Shown: piece after piece, positions 24,032 to 32,302 of the stretch | Numbering within the stretch: position 1 is the stretch's first letter | How the letters are laid out: every line of letters begins with the position of its first letter | Assembly: GCF_025137375.1 (NCBI RefSeq) | Contig: NZ_CP073720.1 | Coordinates: 4,240,501 to 4,304,500 of the forward strand | Length of the DNA stretch: 64,000 nucleotides | From: Dactylosporangium fulvum | GTDB lineage: Bacteria > Actinomycetota > Actinomycetes > Mycobacteriales > Micromonosporaceae | Direction of reading: 5' to 3' | Notes under the pieces: generated by a model | Told to the model about the DNA's origin: nothing | Seen by the model: the letters and a program-made list of their open reading frames with translations, nothing else | Database searches by the model: none | Program-made: the position numbers and the translations under genes

Positions 24032-25303
24032 TCATAGCTCCGGATACAGCGGGAACCGCTTAGCGAGGTCGCCGACCTGGCCGCTGAGCGCGGCGGCGAG
24101 GTCCGGCGACATGTCTCGGCTGAGTGCCGTCCCGATGATGTCGGCCACGGTCCCGAACTCCGCCGCTCCGAAACCTCGCGTGGCGAGCGCCGGAGTGCCG
24201 ATTCGCAGGCCCGAGGAGACCATCGGGGGTCGCGGGTCGAACGGAACCGCGTTGCGGTTGACGGTGATGCCGATCGAGTGCAGCCGGTCTTCGCCCTGCT
24301 GACCGTCGAGCGGAGAGTGCCGAAGGTCGACCAGCACCAGGTGCACCTGCGTCCCGCCGGTGAGGACCGTGATCCCCGCGTCCCGCACGTCGTCTGCCAT
24401 GAGTCGCTGGGCGATGATCTGAGCGCCCTCCAGGGTCCGCTTCTGCCGGTCCCGGAACTCCTCGGTCGCGGCCGCCTTGAACGCGACAGCCTTGGCCGCG
24501 ATCACGTGCTCGAGCGGGCCACCCTGCAGGCCCGGGAACACCGCCGAGTTGAACTTCTTCGACAGGTCCGCGCGGTTGGTGAGGATGACGCCGCCGCGCG
24601 GGCCGCCCAAGGTCTTGTGGGTGGTGGTGGTGACGACGTCGGCGTGCGGTACCGGGTTCGGGTGCAGTCCTGCGGCGACGAGGCCGGCGAAGTGAGCCAT
24701 GTCGACCATCAGGTAGGCACCGACAAGGTCGGCGATGCGCCGGAACTCGCCGAAGTCGAGCTGGAGCGGGTAGGCGGACCAGCCGGCAACGATCATCCGG
24801 GGCCGGTGCTCGAGCGCAAGACGCTCGACCTCTTCCATGTCGACCTGGAAGTCGCTCTCACGCACGTGGTAGGCCGCGACGTTGTACAGCTTGCCGCTGT
24901 AGTTGAGACGCATGCCGTGCGTGAGGTGCCCGCCGTGTGCCAGGTCGAGGCCGAGGATGGTGTCGCCCGGGTTGAGGAGGGCGAACATCACCGCGGCGTT
25001 CGCCTGGGCTCCCGAGTGCGGCTGAACGTTGGCGTACTCGGCGCCGAACAGGTCCTTGACGCGGTCGATCGCGAGCTGTTCGATGACGTCGATGTGCTCG
25101 CAGCCGCCGTAGTAGCGGCGCCCGGGGTAACCCTCGGCGTACTTGTTGGTGAGGGCCGAACCCTGGGCTTCCATCACCGCTACGGGAGCGAAGTTCTCGC
25201 TCGCGATCATCTCGAGCGTGTTCTGCTGCCGGGCCAATTCGGCCCGGATCGCCGCGTGAACCTCGGGGTCGAAGTCGGCGAGGTTGTCGTTGAGGAGGGT
25301 CAT
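24032..25303 (-). CDS. glyA: serine hydroxymethyltransferase
   Basis: This 423-residue full-length PLP enzyme contains EMIASENFAPVAVMEAQGSA, YAEGYPGRRYYGGCEHIDVI and the PLP-lysine motif TTTTHKTLGGPRGG. It interconverts glycine and serine using methylene-tetrahydrofolate. Together with the glycine cleavage proteins encoded upstream it turns two glycines into one serine. Stop and start codons of neighbours lie one base away on each side, so translation is coupled. Confidence 0.97.
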   Translation of the reverse strand: MTLLNDNLADFDPEVHAAIRAELARQQNTLEMIASENFAPVAVMEAQGSALTNKYAEGYPGRRYYGGCEHIDVIEQLAIDRVKDLFGAEYANVQPHSGAQANAAVMFALLNPGDTILGLDLAHGGHLTHGMRLNYSGKLYNVAAYHVRESDFQVDMEEVERLALEHRPRMIVAGWSAYPLQLDFGEFRRIADLVGAYLMVDMAHFAGLVAAGLHPNPVPHADVVTTTTHKTLGGPRGGVILTNRADLSKKFNSAVFPGLQGGPLEHVIAAKAVAFKAAATEEFRDRQKRTLEGAQIIAQRLMADDVRDAGITVLTGGTQVHLVLVDLRHSPLDGQQGEDRLHSIGITVNRNAVPFDPRPPMVSSGLRIGTPALATRGFGAAEFGTVADIIGTALSRDMSPDLAAALSGQVGDLAKRFPLYPEL

Positions 25304-25304
25304 C

Positions 25305-25679
25305 TCACTTACCCGCGATCAACGACTCGTAGGCGGCGGGCTCGAGGACGTCGACGTCACCGGCGAGTTTCATTCGGAACAACCAGCCGCGCTCGAACGG
25401 GTCGAGGTTGAGCACGCTCGGGTCGTTCACGGCGTCCTGGTTGATCTCGGTGACTTCGCCGTTCGCGGGCGCGAAGAGGTCGCTGACCGACTTGGTCGAC
25501 TCGATCTCGCCGCAGGCCTCGCCGGCGGTGATCGTCGCGCCCACGGCGGGAAGGTCGAGGTAGACGACGTCGCCCAGGGCGTCGGCCGCGTAGGCGGTGA
25601 TGCCGACGGTGGCGGTGTCGCCGTCCATGAGCAGCCACTCGTGCTCAGCGGTGTACTTGAGGTTGGTCGGAACGGCCAT
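25305..25679 (-). CDS. gcvH: glycine cleavage system H protein
   Basis: This 124-residue lipoyl carrier protein begins MAVPTNLKYTAEHEWLLMDG. The lipoylation site is K63 in the segment ESTKSVSDLFAP. It shuttles the methylamine group between GcvP, GcvT and lipoamide dehydrogenase. It lies 12 bases after gcvT and one base before glyA. Confidence 0.97.
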   Translation of the reverse strand: MAVPTNLKYTAEHEWLLMDGDTATVGITAYAADALGDVVYLDLPAVGATITAGEACGEIESTKSVSDLFAPANGEVTEINQDAVNDPSVLNLDPFERGWLFRMKLAGDVDVLEPAAYESLIAGK

Positions 25680-25691
25680 CTGTCTGATCTC

Positions 25692-26798
25692 CTAGTTCAG
25701 TTTCTTGTTGCGGCTGTAGAAGGGCAGGGCCACGACCTCTGCGTCGGCGCGGGTGCCACGGATGTCGACTGAGAGGGCGGTTCCCGGTGCGGTGAGCGAG
25801 GTCGAGACGTAGGCCAGGGCGATTGCGTGGCCGAGTGTCGGCGACGGCGCGCCACTGGTGATCACGCCGACGGTCTGCCCGCTCGTGTCCAGGACGGCGT
25901 TTCCAGCGCGCGGTGCGCGCCGCGAGTCGGTGACCAGGCCCACGAGTTGCCGGTGGGTACCGCTTTCCAGGCGAGCGGCCAGGGCTTCCCTGCCGACGAA
26001 CGGGCCCTCCTTGTTGAAGGCGACGACACGTCCGAGGCCGGCTTCGAACGGGCTGAGCGTCGTGTTGAGCTCATGTCCGTACAGCGGCATGCCTGCCTCG
26101 AGGCGGAGGGTGTTGCGGCAGGCGAGACCGGCAGGCCTGAGGCCGTGCGGCTCGCCGGCTTTCTCCAGCTCTTCCCAGATCCGGATGGCGTCGCCGGGCC
26201 GGCAGTAGATCTCGAAGCCGTCTTCGCCGGTGTAGCCGGTACGGGCGAGCAGGACGTCGGCACCTGCGAGGAGGCACGGTTCGCCGGCGTAGTACTTCAG
26301 GCCGGCGAGCGGGAAGTCCGTCAGGGTGGCGACGATGTCGGGCGAGGTCGGCCCCTGGACGGCGATGAGGGCCCACTCGTCGCGGGCGTCTCGCACCTCG
26401 GCGTCGAACGACTCCGCGCGCTCCTGGAATGCCTGCAGGACAACCTCGGCGTTGCTGGCGTTGGCAACAACCATGAAGTGATCGTCGGCAAGGCGGTAGG
26501 TGACGAGGTCGTCGATGATGCCGCCGGTCGCGTCGCACATCATCGAGTACTTGGCCTTGCCCACCGCGATGGCCGAGAGCTTTCCGACGAGCGCGTAGTC
26601 CAGGACTGCCGCCGCTTCGGGCCCAACGATTTCGATCTCTCCCATGTGGCAGAGGTCGAACAGGCCGGCGGCCTTCCTGACGGCGTGGTGTTCGGCGATG
26701 TCGGAGGCGTAGCGGACCGGCATGTTCCAGCCGCCGAATTCGGTGAACGAGGCGCCGAGTCGTTCGTGGACGGCGCGAAGGGGAGTGTTCTTTGACAT
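25692..26798 (-). CDS. gcvT: glycine cleavage system T protein (aminomethyltransferase)
   Basis: This ~368-residue protein starts MSKNTPLRAVHERLGASFTE. It has family motifs FGGWNMPVRY, GLFDLCHMGEIEI, and ARTGYTGEDGFEIYC. It releases ammonia and transfers the methylene group to tetrahydrofolate. ATG 26798 lies seven bases after the gcvP stop. A TTG at 26816 would overlap gcvP and is less likely. Confidence 0.97.
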   Translation of the reverse strand: MSKNTPLRAVHERLGASFTEFGGWNMPVRYASDIAEHHAVRKAAGLFDLCHMGEIEIVGPEAAAVLDYALVGKLSAIAVGKAKYSMMCDATGGIIDDLVTYRLADDHFMVVANASNAEVVLQAFQERAESFDAEVRDARDEWALIAVQGPTSPDIVATLTDFPLAGLKYYAGEPCLLAGADVLLARTGYTGEDGFEIYCRPGDAIRIWEELEKAGEPHGLRPAGLACRNTLRLEAGMPLYGHELNTTLSPFEAGLGRVVAFNKEGPFVGREALAARLESGTHRQLVGLVTDSRRAPRAGNAVLDTSGQTVGVITSGAPSPTLGHAIALAYVSTSLTAPGTALSVDIRGTRADAEVVALPFYSRNKKLN

Positions 26799-26805
26799 AT
26801 GTGAC

Positions 26806-29670
26806 TCAGCTTTCAAATGCGGACGGGTCGGGGCAGGTGCAGACCAGGTTGCGGTCGCCGTATGCCTGGTCGATTCGGCCGACGTGGGGCCAGTACTTGT
26901 CTTCGGCGACTCCGGCCGGGAAGACGGCGTGCTTCCGGCTGTACGGCCGGTCCCAGTCGCCGGCGAGGACGGCGGCCGTGTGTGGGGCGCGGCGAAGTGC
27001 GCTGTCCTCGACCGTGACGTCGCCTCGTGCGACCTGCTCGATCTCGGCGCGGATCGCGATCATCGCGTCGATGAATCGGTCGAGCTCGCGGAGATCCTCG
27101 CTTTCGGTCGGCTCGACCATGAGCGTGCCCGCGACGGGGAAGCTCATTGTGGGTGCGTGGAATCCGTAGTCGACGAGACGCTTGGCGATGTCGTCCACGG
27201 TCACACCGGTGGCTGCGGTGAGCGGACGAACATCGAGGATGCACTCGTGTGCGACCAGGCCGTTCGCGCCGGTGTACAGGACGGGGTAACTGTCGGCGAG
27301 ACGGCTGGCGACATAGTTCGCAGTGAGGACGGCGACCTTCGTGGCCTGTGTGAGGCCGGCAGCACCCATCATCCGGATGTACGCCCACGGAATCGGCAGG
27401 ATTCCCGCCGAGCCGAACGGCGATGCGCTGACGGCCCCGATCCCTCGGCGCCGGTTGACGTCGGGGTGCGCCAGGTGCGTCGGGAGGTACGGCTTGAGGT
27501 GCGCGGCCACGGCAACCGGGCCGACGCCCGGCCCGCCACCACCGTGCGGGATGCAGAAGGTCTTGTGGAGGTTCAGGTGGGAGACGTCACCGCCGAACTC
27601 GCCGGGCTTCGCCACACCGAGAAGGGCGTTGAGGTTGGCCCCGTCGACGTAGACCTGTCCGCCGTACCGGTGGACCAACTCGCACAGCTTCGTGATGCCC
27701 TCCTCGTAGACGCCGTGCGTGGACGGGTAGGTGACCATGACCGCTGCCAGGTCGTCGGCGTGCGCTTCGCACTTGGCCTCGAGGTCGTCGAGGTTGACGG
27801 TGCCGTCGTCGTTCGACGCGACCACGACGACCCGCATGCCGGCCATCACGGCGGACGCGGCGTTGGTGCCGTGGGCGCTGGACGGGATGAGGCAGACGTC
27901 GCGCCGACCCTGACCGCGGTCTGCGTGGTAGGCGCGGATGGCGAGGAGGCCGGCGAATTCGCCCTGCGAGCCAGCGTTCGGCTGGATGGACACCGCGGCG
28001 TAGCCGGTGACTTCCGCGAGCCAGTTCTCGAGCTGGTCGATGAGCTCGATGTAGCCGGCGACGTCGTCGACGGGTGCGAACGGGTGGATGTCGGCGAACC
28101 CGGCGAGCGAGACCGGCTCCATCTCGGTCGTCGCGTTCAGCTTCATGGTGCACGACCCGAGGGGGATCATTCCGCGGTCGAGCGCGAAGTCGCGGTCCGA
28201 GAGCTTTCGCAGGTAGCGAAGCATCGCGGTCTCAGACCGGTGGTCGTTGAACACCGGGTGGGTCAGGAAGCCGGTCGTGCGGCGAAGGCTCCTCGGGATG
28301 CCGCCTGCGGGGTCGTGCATCGCGACCTGCAGGTCGGCTGCGGATTCGCCGAACGCCTCGAGGACAGTCTCGAGGTCCTGAAGGGTTGTGATCTCCGAGC
28401 AGGCGATCCCGACGTGGTCGCCGTCGACCAGGTTGAGCAGGATGCCGCGCTCGTGTGCGGCCTCGGCGACCGCGGCGGCGCCGCCCGGGACGTAGATGAG
28501 GAGGGTGTCGAAGAAGGTCTCGTTCACGACCGGGTAGCCCTTGGCGCGGAGCGCGCCGGCGAGCTGCACGGCCTGCAGGTGGATGCGCTGGGCGATCCGG
28601 GAGAGTCCGTCGGGCCCGTGGTAGACCGCGTACATGGAGGCGACTACGGCCAGGAGGACCTGGGCGGTGCAGATGTTCGAGGTCGCTCGGTCGCGCCGGA
28701 TGTGCTGTTCCCTCGTCTGGAGTGCCAGCCGGTAGGCGGGCCGTCCGTTCGAGTCGACCGAGACGGACACCAGGCGCCCGGGCAGGTGACGCTCGAGGCC
28801 GGCCCGGACTCCGATGTAGCCGGCGTGCGGTCCGCCGTAGAACAGCGGCACGCCGAATCGCTGGCTGGAGCCTACGGCGATGTCGGCGCCGAGCTCGCCG
28901 GGAGGGGTGAGGAGGGTGAGTGCGAGCAGGTCGGCCGTGATGGTCGCGAGCGCGCCCTTGTCGTGGGCGGCCTGGACGATCGGCGCGAGGTCGCGGATCT
29001 CGCCGGACGAACCGGGGTAGGACGCGACGATGCCGAAGTAGTCGTCGTCGGGCAGCGGAGCGTCGAGGTCGATGAGGACGACCTCGATTCCCATCGCGGT
29101 CGCGCGGGTCTGGATCACACCGACGGTCTGCGTGTGGGTGTCGGCGTCGACCAGGACGCGGTTCGACTTCGACGACGCGGTACGGCGCATGATCATGATC
29201 GCTTCGGCGACCGCGGTGCCTTCGTCCAGAAGCGACGAGTTGGCGATCGGCAGGCCGGTCAGATCACCGATCATGGTCTGGAAGTTGAGCAGCGCTTCGA
29301 GCCGTCCCTGGCTGATCTCGGGCTGGTACGGCGTGTACGCGGTGTACCAGGCCGGGCTCTCGAGAACGTTGCGGCGGATGACGGCCGGGGTGATGGTCGG
29401 GTAATAGCCGAGCCCGATCATCGGCGTGGTGACGTTGTTGCGGGCAGCGAGGGTCCGCAGTTCGTTCGCTGCCTCCAGCTCGGAGACGGGTGCGGGCAGG
29501 TGCAGTTCGGTTGCGGTGCGGATGCCTTGCGGCACGGCGGCGCCGATGAGGGCGTCGAGACTGTCGTAGCCGACGGCATTGAGCATGTGGAGTTGCTCGT
29601 CGGCGCTGGCTCCGATGTGTCGGTCGACGAACGCGTCCCGGGTGGTAGACGGGTACTGCGAATCGTGCAT
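26806..29670 (-). CDS. gcvP: glycine dehydrogenase (decarboxylating), P protein
   Basis: This 954-residue single-chain P protein (two tandem PLP-fold halves) begins MHDSQYPSTTRDAFVDRHIG. It carries NLHKTFCIPHGGGGPGVGPV with the PLP lysine, near residue 700. It decarboxylates glycine and passes methylamine to GcvH. Earlier in-frame GTG/ATG codons fall in the riboswitch expression platform; ATG 29670 has GGGAG as ribosome site and gives the normal length. First gene of the operon, under the tandem glycine riboswitch. Confidence 0.97.
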   Translation of the reverse strand: MHDSQYPSTTRDAFVDRHIGASADEQLHMLNAVGYDSLDALIGAAVPQGIRTATELHLPAPVSELEAANELRTLAARNNVTTPMIGLGYYPTITPAVIRRNVLESPAWYTAYTPYQPEISQGRLEALLNFQTMIGDLTGLPIANSSLLDEGTAVAEAIMIMRRTASSKSNRVLVDADTHTQTVGVIQTRATAMGIEVVLIDLDAPLPDDDYFGIVASYPGSSGEIRDLAPIVQAAHDKGALATITADLLALTLLTPPGELGADIAVGSSQRFGVPLFYGGPHAGYIGVRAGLERHLPGRLVSVSVDSNGRPAYRLALQTREQHIRRDRATSNICTAQVLLAVVASMYAVYHGPDGLSRIAQRIHLQAVQLAGALRAKGYPVVNETFFDTLLIYVPGGAAAVAEAAHERGILLNLVDGDHVGIACSEITTLQDLETVLEAFGESAADLQVAMHDPAGGIPRSLRRTTGFLTHPVFNDHRSETAMLRYLRKLSDRDFALDRGMIPLGSCTMKLNATTEMEPVSLAGFADIHPFAPVDDVAGYIELIDQLENWLAEVTGYAAVSIQPNAGSQGEFAGLLAIRAYHADRGQGRRDVCLIPSSAHGTNAASAVMAGMRVVVVASNDDGTVNLDDLEAKCEAHADDLAAVMVTYPSTHGVYEEGITKLCELVHRYGGQVYVDGANLNALLGVAKPGEFGGDVSHLNLHKTFCIPHGGGGPGVGPVAVAAHLKPYLPTHLAHPDVNRRRGIGAVSASPFGSAGILPIPWAYIRMMGAAGLTQATKVAVLTANYVASRLADSYPVLYTGANGLVAHECILDVRPLTAATGVTVDDIAKRLVDYGFHAPTMSFPVAGTLMVEPTESEDLRELDRFIDAMIAIRAEIEQVARGDVTVEDSALRRAPHTAAVLAGDWDRPYSRKHAVFPAGVAEDKYWPHVGRIDQAYGDRNLVCTCPDPSAFES

Positions 29671-29671
29671 C

Positions 29672-29713
29672 GGGAGGCTCCCAGGCTTCGGGGTGCCGCC
29701 GACTGACGGCACC
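29672..29713 (-). promoter_or_regulatory. expression platform hairpins between riboswitch and gcvP
   Basis: GGTGCCG and CGGCACC (minus strand, 29692-29713) form a seven-pair stem with eight-base loop just after the aptamers. The ribosome site itself sits in GGGAG-C-CTCCC (about 29672-29683), a small self-complementary element. Together these could expose or hide the ribosome site depending on aptamer folding. Confidence 0.5.
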
Positions 29714-29723
29714 GTAGGTGGGT

Positions 29724-29912
29724 GACCTCCCCGCTCTGTCATCGGTACCTGAGAGCTTCACCGTCGTTTGGGACGGTTTGCACCGTTGGTGCAGGACTGC
29801 TTGGTCCTGTCTTTCCAGAGTTGCCTCACCGGAGCGGTAGCTGGGCCTGAGAGATTCGTGGGGAGTGTTGCTCCTTCGGCGCCCCGTCATTGGCTGACGG
29901 AGACTCTCCCGC
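29724..29912 (-). ncRNA. tandem glycine riboswitch upstream of gcvP
   Basis: Read on the minus strand, aptamer 1 (about 29912-29845) opens GGGAGAGTC, contains GGGCGCCGAAGGAGCAA and closes with CTCTCAGGC. Aptamer 2 (about 29830-29724) has CTGGAAAGACAGG, CACCAACGGTGCAAA and closes CTCTCAGGTACCGATGACAG. These are the conserved cores of glycine (gcvT) aptamers, here in the classic two-aptamer arrangement. Glycine binding is expected to turn on the operon gcvP-gcvT-gcvH-glyA-lipA-sdaA. Confidence 0.93.
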
Positions 29913-29968
29913 TTCGGCTTGTGCGGCGTCTTCTTCAGTTGTGTTGGTGGTGCACTCTACGGCATCGG

Positions 29969-31717
29969 CTATCGGTATGAGGCCGTGGGTGGCTCTGGTG
30001 CTTCCGGCGGCTCGGCCGCCAACTGTGAGCGTCGATTGGTTCGGTCGGCTCGGCCACCGCGAAGCTGGTCTCGCCGGGCCCGCTGACTTGCGGGGTCCGG
30101 CACGGGTGCGGAGTTGATGAGGTTCTGGGTGTAGGGGTGCGCGGGGTTGGAAAGGACCTGGTTGTACGGGCCTTCTTCGACGATTTGTCCGTGTCGGATG
30201 ACGGCGACCCGGTCGCAGAGCGAGTCCACGACTGCGAGGTCGTGGCTGATGAAGAGACATCCGAAGCCGAGATCTGCTTGGAGCTCCCGGAACAGGTCGA
30301 TGACTCGTGCCTGCACGCTGACGTCGAGCGCCGAGGTGGGCTCGTCGGCGATGAGGAGGTCCGGGTCGAGCGAGATCCCTCGAGCGATTGCGACTCGCTG
30401 CCTCTGGCCACCGGAGAGTTCGTGCGGGTACCTGTCCCGCCAGCGCGGGCCGAGACCCACGGATGTGAGCAGCTCGTCGACGCGCTCACGCAGTCGCGTG
30501 CCCTTGAGCCCGAGTTGGGTCCGCAGCGGTTCCTCGAGCGTGTCGCTCACCGAGTATCGGGGATTGAGTGAGGTCAGTGGGTTCTGGAAGACCATGCCGA
30601 CGTTGCGTCGAGCGTGCCGCAGCCTGCGGCGCCGAAGTCGGGTGATCTCCTCACCCGAGACCGTGATGGTGCCGGCGGCGATCGGGGTCATTCCCACGAT
30701 CGCGCGCCCGATGGACGACTTTCCGCAGCCGGACTCTCCGACGAGACCGACGATCTCGCCACGGGCAACGGTCACGCTGACGCCGTCGACAGCACGGACG
30801 TTCTCCCGCCGCCGATTGGCGTACTCGATGACGAGGTCGGTGACCTGGAGAACCGGAGCAGCGGGAGCCTCGGGCCTGGTTGCGCGTGGCACTGCCTGAC
30901 CGATCCGCGGAACAGCTGCGAGCAGCGCCTTGGTGTAGTCCTGCTCAGGAGCCGCGAACAGCTGATCGACCCCCTGGGTTTCCGCCACGCGCCCGTGTCG
31001 CATGACGACGACACGGTCGGCGATGTCGGCGACGACACCCATGTCGTGGGTGATGAGCAGGATGCTCATGTCGCGGGTGTCCCGAAGGTCGCGGAGGACC
31101 TCGAGGATCTCGGCCTGAACCGTGACGTCGAGCGCGGTTGTCGGCTCGTCGGCGATGAGCAGGTCGGGCTCACCGATGAGGGCCAGCGCGATCATGATGC
31201 GTTGGCACTGACCGCCGGAGAGCTGGTGGGGGTACTGGGTCAGCCGGCGCTCCGGTTCGGTGATGCCGAGCGTCGTGAGCAGCTCGACGGCACGCTGCTT
31301 GCAGGCCGCGGAGGTGAGGCCGCGGTCGTGGAGCTTGATCGCTTCGCACAGTTGCGAGCCGATCGTGAAGCTCGGGTCCAGAGACGCGCCGGGGTCCTGG
31401 AAGATCATCGCGATCCGGGAACCGCGCAGCTTGCGCAAGCGCTTTTCGTCGTAGCCGGACAGCTCGACGCCGTCGAAGACGATGGAGCCCGACGCGCGAG
31501 CGTTGTTCGGCAGCAGCCCGAGCATCGAGAGTCCGCTGACACTCTTGCCGGATCCGGACTCGCCGACGAGGGCGACGATCTCGCCGCGTCCAACGGTGAA
31601 GGACACTCCGTCGACCACGCATGCGGCGTTTCCGGCGGTGGTGAACTCGATGGAGAGGCCGTCGATGGAAAGCAGCGGGCCGCTGATGTCGCGGTGCTGG
31701 GCCTCGTCGGTCGTCAC
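29969..31717 (-). CDS. oligopeptide ABC transporter, fused double ATPase
   Basis: This 582-residue protein has two complete ABC ATPase domains. NBD1 (residues ~15-265): Walker A GESGSGKS, signature LSGGQCQR, Walker B LLIADEP. NBD2 (~290-545): Walker A GESGCGKS, signature LSGGQRQR, LLIADEP. It is a fusion of DppD- and DppF-type subunits that powers peptide uptake with the permeases encoded upstream. GTG 31717 overlaps the stop of the regulator gene (GTGA). The C-terminal ~30 residues are low-complexity. Last gene of the peptide operon. Confidence 0.93.
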   Translation of the reverse strand: MTTDEAQHRDISGPLLSIDGLSIEFTTAGNAACVVDGVSFTVGRGEIVALVGESGSGKSVSGLSMLGLLPNNARASGSIVFDGVELSGYDEKRLRKLRGSRIAMIFQDPGASLDPSFTIGSQLCEAIKLHDRGLTSAACKQRAVELLTTLGITEPERRLTQYPHQLSGGQCQRIMIALALIGEPDLLIADEPTTALDVTVQAEILEVLRDLRDTRDMSILLITHDMGVVADIADRVVVMRHGRVAETQGVDQLFAAPEQDYTKALLAAVPRIGQAVPRATRPEAPAAPVLQVTDLVIEYANRRRENVRAVDGVSVTVARGEIVGLVGESGCGKSSIGRAIVGMTPIAAGTITVSGEEITRLRRRRLRHARRNVGMVFQNPLTSLNPRYSVSDTLEEPLRTQLGLKGTRLRERVDELLTSVGLGPRWRDRYPHELSGGQRQRVAIARGISLDPDLLIADEPTSALDVSVQARVIDLFRELQADLGFGCLFISHDLAVVDSLCDRVAVIRHGQIVEEGPYNQVLSNPAHPYTQNLINSAPVPDPASQRARRDQLRGGRADRTNRRSQLAAEPPEAPEPPTASYR

Positions 31718-32256
31718 GAGGTGCGACCCCCGTCCCGGTTGACCTTGTACGCCTCCCAGTCGGCAAGCATCTGCTTGTGGTAGTTGATGAGCCACTGCAT
31801 GTAGTCGCGGCCGTTGACGAGGCGGCGGCGGGCAGAGGCGACGGCGGGGTCGTCACCGTCGATCAGTTCCAGCTGTCGTTCGAACATCTGCGCCTGCGCC
31901 GCGAGGTGACGGCGTTCGCCTGCGAGCCAGCTTCCCCACATGTCGTCGTGGGCACAGAAGTAGTAGTTCCGGTCCCCAGGGATGACGTGCCGGCGAATGA
32001 ACCCGGTGTCGAGGAGACGGCGCGTAGTCATGGACACCGAGCCGGCACTCGCGTTGAGCACAGCGGCCAGCTCGCTGAGCGAGATGTACGGCTCACGCAT
32101 CACCATCAGGTAGCCGATGACTCGGCCCTCCATACGCGGACCACCGGTTTGTGACCAAGCGACACCGAACTGCTCGGCGAATTCGCGCCGCTCCAGCTCG
32201 CGTTCGTCAGGCAGGCTCGACCCTGCGGTCTCGGCGGCCTCGGTGTTGTCGGTCAT
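31714..32256 (-). CDS. GbsR/MarR-family regulator of the peptide operon
   Basis: This 180-residue protein has a winged-helix domain: GRVIGYLMVMREPYISLSEL, then AVLNASAGSVSMTTRRLLDT and the wing IRRHVIPGDRNYYF, followed by a helical C-terminus. This layout matches the GbsR branch of MarR regulators, several of which control solute uptake. It is encoded inside the peptide-transport operon, so it probably regulates that operon, with the AT-rich inverted repeat upstream of the binding protein gene (37305-37327) as candidate target. Ligand unknown. Confidence 0.8.
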   Translation of the reverse strand: MTDNTEAAETAGSSLPDERELERREFAEQFGVAWSQTGGPRMEGRVIGYLMVMREPYISLSELAAVLNASAGSVSMTTRRLLDTGFIRRHVIPGDRNYYFCAHDDMWGSWLAGERRHLAAQAQMFERQLELIDGDDPAVASARRRLVNGRDYMQWLINYHKQMLADWEAYKVNRDGGRTS

Positions 32257-32302
32257 CAGGTACTCGGCTCCTATGTCTGGTCCGGTGAGCGTGCGGTCGC
32301 GT

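Noticed and set aside
26722..29706. A 994-codon plus-strand open frame opposite gcvP
   Set aside because: gcvP is full-length with an intact PLP site and a riboswitch on the minus strand; the other frame is a shadow.
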